Below, in pieces: positions 6,588 through 10,608 of a DNA stretch of 10,608 bases. The notes under the pieces were generated by a model, which was not told where the DNA came from, ran no database searches, and saw nothing but the letters and a program-made list of their open reading frames with translations. Every line of letters begins with the position of its first letter. Position 1 is the stretch's first letter. The translations under genes and the position numbers were made by a program. This DNA is from an uncultured Verrucomicrobiota bacterium (GTDB lineage: Bacteria > Verrucomicrobiota > Kiritimatiellia > RFP12 > UBA1067), in assembly GCA_946628745.1 (NCBI GenBank), contig CAMOXA010000042.1:1-10608 (forward strand), written 5' to 3'.

Positions 6588-6599
6588 AGCCGCGCGGCT
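6588..6599 (+). repeat. GC-rich perfect palindrome just before trmD
   Basis: AGCCGCGCGGCT (6588-6599) is a perfect 12-base palindrome lying in the 23-base tsf-trmD gap, four bases before the trmD ATG. The gap has no recognisable Shine-Dalgarno. A 12-mer with no loop cannot fold fully as RNA (at best about four base pairs with a tight loop), so it may be chance in GC-rich DNA. Confidence 0.3.
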
Positions 6600-6603
6600 C
6601 GCC

Positions 6604-7284
6604 ATGCTGACAATCGACATCATAAGCGTGCAGCCACGCATGTTCAGAGGCTTTCTTGAAGAAAGCATAGTCGCACGCGCCGTTAAAAAAGGCGCGTGCG
6701 TCGTCAATATAATCGACCTCAGGGATTTCGCGCACGATGTCCACAGAAAGGTCGACGACAAACCCTACGGCGGCGGGCCGGGAATGCTCATGATGTGCGG
6801 ACCATGGTTCGAAGCCGTGGAGAGCCGGCTGGCGCCGGGTGAAAGACCGCGAGTCGTCATGACCACGCCAGCCGGCCGCAGATTCGACCAGCGGGCCGCC
6901 GAAGAACTGTCGCGCGAGACGCATGTGGTTTTCATGTGCGGACACTACGAAGGTTTCGACGCAAGAATCGAGACGCTCGCGACCGACAGATTTTCAATCG
7001 GAGATTTTGTGATGACCGGCGGCGAACTCGCCGCGGCGGCGATGGCCGACGCAACGGTGCGTCTGCTGCCGGGCGTTCTCGGCGGCGGACCCGCCGCCAC
7101 CGCGAACGAGAGTTTCGGCCGGGAAGGGCTTCTGGAAGCGCCGCAATACACCCATCCCGCAGACTTCCGCGGCATGAAAGTGCCGGACGTCCTGCTCTCG
7201 GGCGACCACGCCAGGATAGACGCGTGGCGCAGAGCGCAGGCGCGAATAATCACATCGAAAGAGAGGCCAGACCTTGAAAACTGA
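6604..7284 (+). CDS. trmD: tRNA (guanine-37-N1)-methyltransferase TrmD
   Basis: TrmD uses S-adenosylmethionine to methylate N1 of G37 next to the anticodon in tRNAs reading CNN codons, preventing +1 frameshifting. The 226-residue protein has the SPOUT trefoil-knot core: TPAGRRFDQ (about 88-96), the AdoMet-binding knot loops with MCGHYEGFDARI (111-122) and SIGDFVMTGGELA (131-143). R121 and D134 sit where the family has its catalytic Arg and Asp. PYGGGPGMLM (54-63) and the C-terminal ESFGREGLLEAPQYTHPADFRG segment are also family hallmarks, the latter in the tRNA-binding part. The start at ATG 6604 gives the normal family N-terminus (MLTIDIISVQPRMF), although no good Shine-Dalgarno precedes it. 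Translation may depend on coupling to tsf, 23 bases upstream. In many bacteria trmD sits with rpsP, rimM and rplS; here it follows tsf. Confidence 0.96.
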   Translation: MLTIDIISVQPRMFRGFLEESIVARAVKKGACVVNIIDLRDFAHDVHRKVDDKPYGGGPGMLMMCGPWFEAVESRLAPGERPRVVMTTPAGRRFDQRAAEELSRETHVVFMCGHYEGFDARIETLATDRFSIGDFVMTGGELAAAAMADATVRLLPGVLGGGPAATANESFGREGLLEAPQYTHPADFRGMKVPDVLLSGDHARIDAWRRAQARIITSKERPDLEN

Positions 7285-10200
7285 AATCGCGTCCGCCGTT
7301 TGCGCGGCTGTCGCCGCCCTGTCGTCCGCTTTCGCCGCGCCTAAGGAGCGCGTGCAGCAAGTCGGCACGTGGTGGCACTGGATGAACGGGCACGTGACAC
7401 GCGAAGGGATCGCAAAAGATCTGGCCGCGATGAAATCCGCCGGCATAGACAACGCCACCATATTCAACGCGTACCGCCCGTTCGGCGGACAGTTCACCGC
7501 CTTCGCGCAGGTCGCGAAAGAGAACGTGCGCGACATAGACGAAAGCGTCATGCCGACCGTAAAGTTTGCGTCGAAAGAATGGATGGACCTTTTCCGCTTC
7601 GCACTCGACGAGGCCGAGAAGCTCGGCATCACGATAGGCGCGGCGAACTGCGACGGATGGAGCGAATCCGGCGGGCCGTGGATAACGCCGGAGCTCGCTA
7701 TGAAAGAGCTGGTCTGGGAGCGGCTTGACGCGGAAGGTCCGAAGCCGGTCGTGCGCGACGGGTTCTACCGCGAGATCGCCGTCGTCGAGGCGAACGGCCG
7801 CAAGTACAGGTTCGGCTACACGACGAACGGCAAGCGCAACCACCCCGCCTCGCCCGAGGGGGTAGGCCTTGAGTGCGACAAGATGGATGCCGCCGCGCTC
7901 GAATGGCATTTCAAGCATTATCCGCAGTGGCTTCTTGACGCGGCAGGCGACCACGCCGGCAAGACCTTTCGATACTTTCTCGTAGACTCGTGGGAGTGCG
8001 GCTTTCAAACCTGGACGGCGAAGTTCCCGGAGGAGTTCCTCAAGCGCCGCGGCTACGACATCACGCCCTGGCTGCCGGTTCTCGCCGGCGAGACGGTGGG
8101 CTCGCCCGAAGACAGCGAGGCGTTTTTGCACGACTACCGCCTGACGTGTTCCGATCTGATAATCGACAACTATTTCAAGCGTCTCGCCGAGCTGTGCCAC
8201 GAGCGCAAAATGCTGCTCTACAGCGAGGGCATCTACGGCTGGGACAATCTGCCCGCCGTCGATGTTCTCAAGACATACAAGTACTGCGACGTGCCCATGA
8301 CTGAATTCTGGGCGAAGATCGCCGCGCGAAAGCACCCCTTCAAAATGAGCTATGCCGAACCCATAAAACATTTCTCGCCCCAGCACGCGGCGGTTCTCTA
8401 CGGCAAGCCCGTCGTCGCAGGCGAGGCGTACACCGGCTACGGACTCTACAGCGACTCGCCGTTCGACCTTAAGCCCTACGGCGACCGCGCGTTCGCGCAC
8501 GGCATCACCCGCATGATACTTCACTCCTGCGTCCACCAGCCGACGGACGCCGCCCCCGGTCTGACGCTCGGCATATATGGTCAGGCGTTCAACAGACTCA
8601 ACCCGTGGTACAACTTTTCTGCGTCGTTCTGGGCGTATCACGAGAGGATTCAGGACGCCATGCAGGGCGGTGCAAAGGTCGCGGACGCGCTCGTCTACAT
8701 CGGCGACACTCTGCCCGCTTTCGAGATGTCCGACGACGAGATCGCGAGACTCCTGCCCCACGGCGCGAGCTTCCAGTACTTAAACCAGGACGTGCTTCTT
8801 TCGGGGCGCGTGAGCGTCGACCATGCGAGCCGCCGCATCATGCTCGACGGCGACAAGTCGTACAAATCGCTTGTCGTGCGCCAGGACGCGCTCGATCTCG
8901 CCACTGTCGTTAAGCTCGGCGAACTCGCGAAGGCCGGGGCTGAAGTGTGCGGCGTAAAGCCCGTGCGGACGCTGCGCCTCAAGGACCGCGAGGCGGAGAC
9001 TGCGCGCCTGGTCGAGATAGCGGACTCGATCTGGGGCGGCGAGGCGTTCAAGCCCGCGAACCGTATCGCGTACTTCAAAGATATCGAGTTCGGCTCCGAC
9101 GGCGACATCGAGACCGTGTTCGCCCGCCATGTCAGGAAGGGCGGGCGCGACGTCTATTTCATCGCGAGCGCGTTCGATTTCGCGGAGCGCTTGCTGCGGG
9201 TCAGATTCCCGGCTCATTTTCACAAATCGACTGCCGCTGTTGTGCTCGATCCTGTGGACGGCAGGCGCTATGCCCTCGACGTGCCGGTGGCGAGCAATCC
9301 CATGGTCGACGGCTGGTGTACGCTGCGCCTCCGTCCGAGGCAGTCCGTAATCGTGACGCTTGGCGAGGACGCGACGGGGCTGCCGTCGTACAAGGGCGAA
9401 GTGCTAACCCCGCACATTCTCTCGAAGCGCGTCTACGACGGCGCTGAAGGGACAATCACCTTTGAGAGCGAGCCCGACATGGCGCCGATGCCGATCGGCA
9501 GGTTTCGTTCGCTCACGGGAGAGACCGACCCGAATGTAAAGTACTTTTGCGGTGTCTTGCGATACGACTTCACGCTCGAACTGCCTGTCGCGGACGCGGC
9601 GAAAGAGAGAGTTCTTCTGACGATTCCGCAATTCGGCTCAACGGCCGAGGTGACAGTGAACGGGCGCCTCGCCGGGACGGTGTGGGATCCGTACGCGCCG
9701 CTCGACATCACAGAGGCCGTGCGCGCTGGAGGCGGCATGGCGAGAGCGGCGTTCTCGGTGCGGGTCGCCAACCCGTGGCGCAATCGCCTCGTAGGCGACT
9801 TCTTCCAGGACCGCGGCGCGAAGGCGGCGTTCACGACTTCCCCTGGCATAGACAAGTACGACATGAAGCCTCACGTTTCGAAGAACGCCGAACTTCTGCC
9901 GACCGGCATCTCGAGACCGATCGTCGTCGCGACGGTTCCCGACAACAGCCTTCAAGCGAGGATTTGGGCCGCGAAGCCCGGCGAGACAATCAGCCTGCCG
10001 GCGGGGACATACCGCGAGAAGCTCGTCATCCCGGCCGAAAAGAAAGGACTCAGACTCGTGCACGAAGGCGAAGGAGAGGCGGTTTTGCTTTGGGACGACT
10101 TCTCCGCGAAGAAAGCGCCTGACGGGAACGAGTTTGGAACTTTCAGAACGTATACGCTCAAGGTCGAGGCTGACGACGTGGAACTCGAGGGGCTGACAAT

Positions 10201-10608
10201 CGTCAACAACGCCTCGGACGAGGACGTCGCCGCCGGAGGGCGCGGCGTCGGCCAGGCTGTCGCGCTGCATCTCGAAGGCGACAGAATCGCCGTCAGACGC
10301 TGTGTGCTTAGAAGCTACCAGGACACGCTCTACACGACACAGAACGGCCGGCAGTGCCGCCAGTATTTCGAAGACTGCCGAATCGAAGGCAGCGTCGATT
10401 TCATTTTCGGACACTCGACAGTCCTCTTCAGGAATTGCGACCTCGTGCATAGAATCGCCGGCATGACGACGGCGGCCGCGACGCCCGAAGGCGAGAAGTT
10501 CGGCTATGTGTTCCACAAATGCCGCGTCTTCGCGGAGAACGGACAGAAGAGCATACTCGGGCGCCCGTGGCGCGAATATGCGCAGACGGTCTTTCTGGAC
10601 TGCGAGAT
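7274..10608 (+). CDS. Secreted GH106-type alpha-L-rhamnosidase fused to CE8 pectin methylesterase (3' end outside window)
   Basis: The frame is open for 1111 codons to the window edge; I read it codon by codon and found no stop. Residues 1-22 look like a signal peptide, Lys near the start, an Ala-rich core and cleavage near AFA|AP. Residues about 25-640 match GH106 enzymes: GTWWHWMNGHVTREG (31-45), GAANCDGWSESGGPWITP, DSWECGFQTW (238-247), LLYSEGIYG (E318) and VVAGEAYTGYG (E384), the Glu residues being candidate catalytic groups. Residues about 755-850 are a galactose-binding-like beta-sandwich ending NRLVGD. From about 881 a CE8 beta-helix follows, with GQAVAL (Q994), QDTLY (Q1016, D1017), VDFIFG (D1042) and LGRPW (R1097, W1099), the complete methylesterase active site. 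The pair would remove rhamnose and methyl esters from pectin outside the cytoplasm. Start: TTG 7274 after GAGAGG (7261-7266), overlapping trmD by 11 bases; the next in-frame ATG (residue 37) would destroy the signal peptide and GH motif. Confidence 0.88.
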   Translation, partial: MKTEIASAVCAAVAALSSAFAAPKERVQQVGTWWHWMNGHVTREGIAKDLAAMKSAGIDNATIFNAYRPFGGQFTAFAQVAKENVRDIDESVMPTVKFASKEWMDLFRFALDEAEKLGITIGAANCDGWSESGGPWITPELAMKELVWERLDAEGPKPVVRDGFYREIAVVEANGRKYRFGYTTNGKRNHPASPEGVGLECDKMDAAALEWHFKHYPQWLLDAAGDHAGKTFRYFLVDSWECGFQTWTAKFPEEFLKRRGYDITPWLPVLAGETVGSPEDSEAFLHDYRLTCSDLIIDNYFKRLAELCHERKMLLYSEGIYGWDNLPAVDVLKTYKYCDVPMTEFWAKIAARKHPFKMSYAEPIKHFSPQHAAVLYGKPVVAGEAYTGYGLYSDSPFDLKPYGDRAFAHGITRMILHSCVHQPTDAAPGLTLGIYGQAFNRLNPWYNFSASFWAYHERIQDAMQGGAKVADALVYIGDTLPAFEMSDDEIARLLPHGASFQYLNQDVLLSGRVSVDHASRRIMLDGDKSYKSLVVRQDALDLATVVKLGELAKAGAEVCGVKPVRTLRLKDREAETARLVEIADSIWGGEAFKPANRIAYFKDIEFGSDGDIETVFARHVRKGGRDVYFIASAFDFAERLLRVRFPAHFHKSTAAVVLDPVDGRRYALDVPVASNPMVDGWCTLRLRPRQSVIVTLGEDATGLPSYKGEVLTPHILSKRVYDGAEGTITFESEPDMAPMPIGRFRSLTGETDPNVKYFCGVLRYDFTLELPVADAAKERVLLTIPQFGSTAEVTVNGRLAGTVWDPYAPLDITEAVRAGGGMARAAFSVRVANPWRNRLVGDFFQDRGAKAAFTTSPGIDKYDMKPHVSKNAELLPTGISRPIVVATVPDNSLQARIWAAKPGETISLPAGTYREKLVIPAEKKGLRLVHEGEGEAVLLWDDFSAKKAPDGNEFGTFRTYTLKVEADDVELEGLTIVNNASDEDVAAGGRGVGQAVALHLEGDRIAVRRCVLRSYQDTLYTTQNGRQCRQYFEDCRIEGSVDFIFGHSTVLFRNCDLVHRIAGMTTAAATPEGEKFGYVFHKCRVFAENGQKSILGRPWREYAQTVFLDCE

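Noticed and set aside
5723..6613. Long - strand open frame opposite tsf
   Set aside because: It is the antisense shadow of EF-Ts; the product has no family features.
7250..8761. 503-codon - strand open frame opposite the glycosidase
   Set aside because: The + strand frame through the same bases is continuous and carries GH106 motifs; the antisense product has none.
9638..10516. - strand open frame opposite the CE8 module, and short + strand frames between 7369 and 10122
   Set aside because: All overlap the continuous glycosidase-esterase frame and have the composition of out-of-frame translations.

Overview
The window is GC-rich and almost entirely coding, with every supported gene on the + strand. 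The mix is a housekeeping translation cluster (rpsB, tsf, trmD), a membrane pair (NfeD plus an SPFH protein), a LplT-like/acyltransferase fusion and a very large secreted pectin-type glycosidase-esterase. Together with the GC-rich codon use, this suggests a Gram-negative polysaccharide degrader, perhaps from the Verrucomicrobiota/Kiritimatiellota/Lentisphaerota group, probably known from gut or environmental metagenomes. That placement is inference from gene content; no rRNA or other decisive marker is present.

Region 1 (1-2487) is one tightly packed run. It holds the 3' end of an Ala/Pro-rich protein (possibly DnaX), overlapping by one base the start of an NfeD-like membrane protein. A stomatin/paraslipin-type SPFH protein follows, then a ComF-family phosphoribosyltransferase-like protein. 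NfeD and SPFH proteins are a classic membrane-organising pair; the other two look like operon passengers.

Region 2 (2488-4590) has a possible promoter and then one gene joining a lysophospholipid-transporter-type MFS domain to a PlsC-type acyltransferase. It lacks the acyl-ACP synthetase module often found at the end of such proteins. A small hairpin with a T-run closes it.

Region 3 (4570-7284) is a translation operon. A strong extended -10 promoter partly overlaps the preceding terminator and drives a leader of about 100 nt that begins with a stable hairpin. The genes are rpsB (S2 with an unusual Ala/Lys/Glu-rich tail of about 94 residues), tsf (EF-Ts) and trmD (tRNA m1G37 methyltransferase). 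All three act in protein synthesis: small-subunit assembly, EF-Tu recycling and reading-frame maintenance.

Region 4 (7274-10608, open at the right edge) is a single reading frame of at least 1111 codons. It starts inside the last 11 bases of trmD at a TTG codon and was verified stop-free to the window end. It encodes a signal peptide, a GH106-type (alpha-L-rhamnosidase) catalytic region, a beta-sandwich, and a CE8 pectin methylesterase module whose catalytic residues are all visible. This two-enzyme pectin-degrading polypeptide, attached to a translation operon, is the most unusual thing in the window. No tRNA, rRNA, CRISPR array, insertion sequence or integrase was seen. There is no gene-free stretch over 300 bases; the longest gap is the rpsB promoter/leader (4549-4705).
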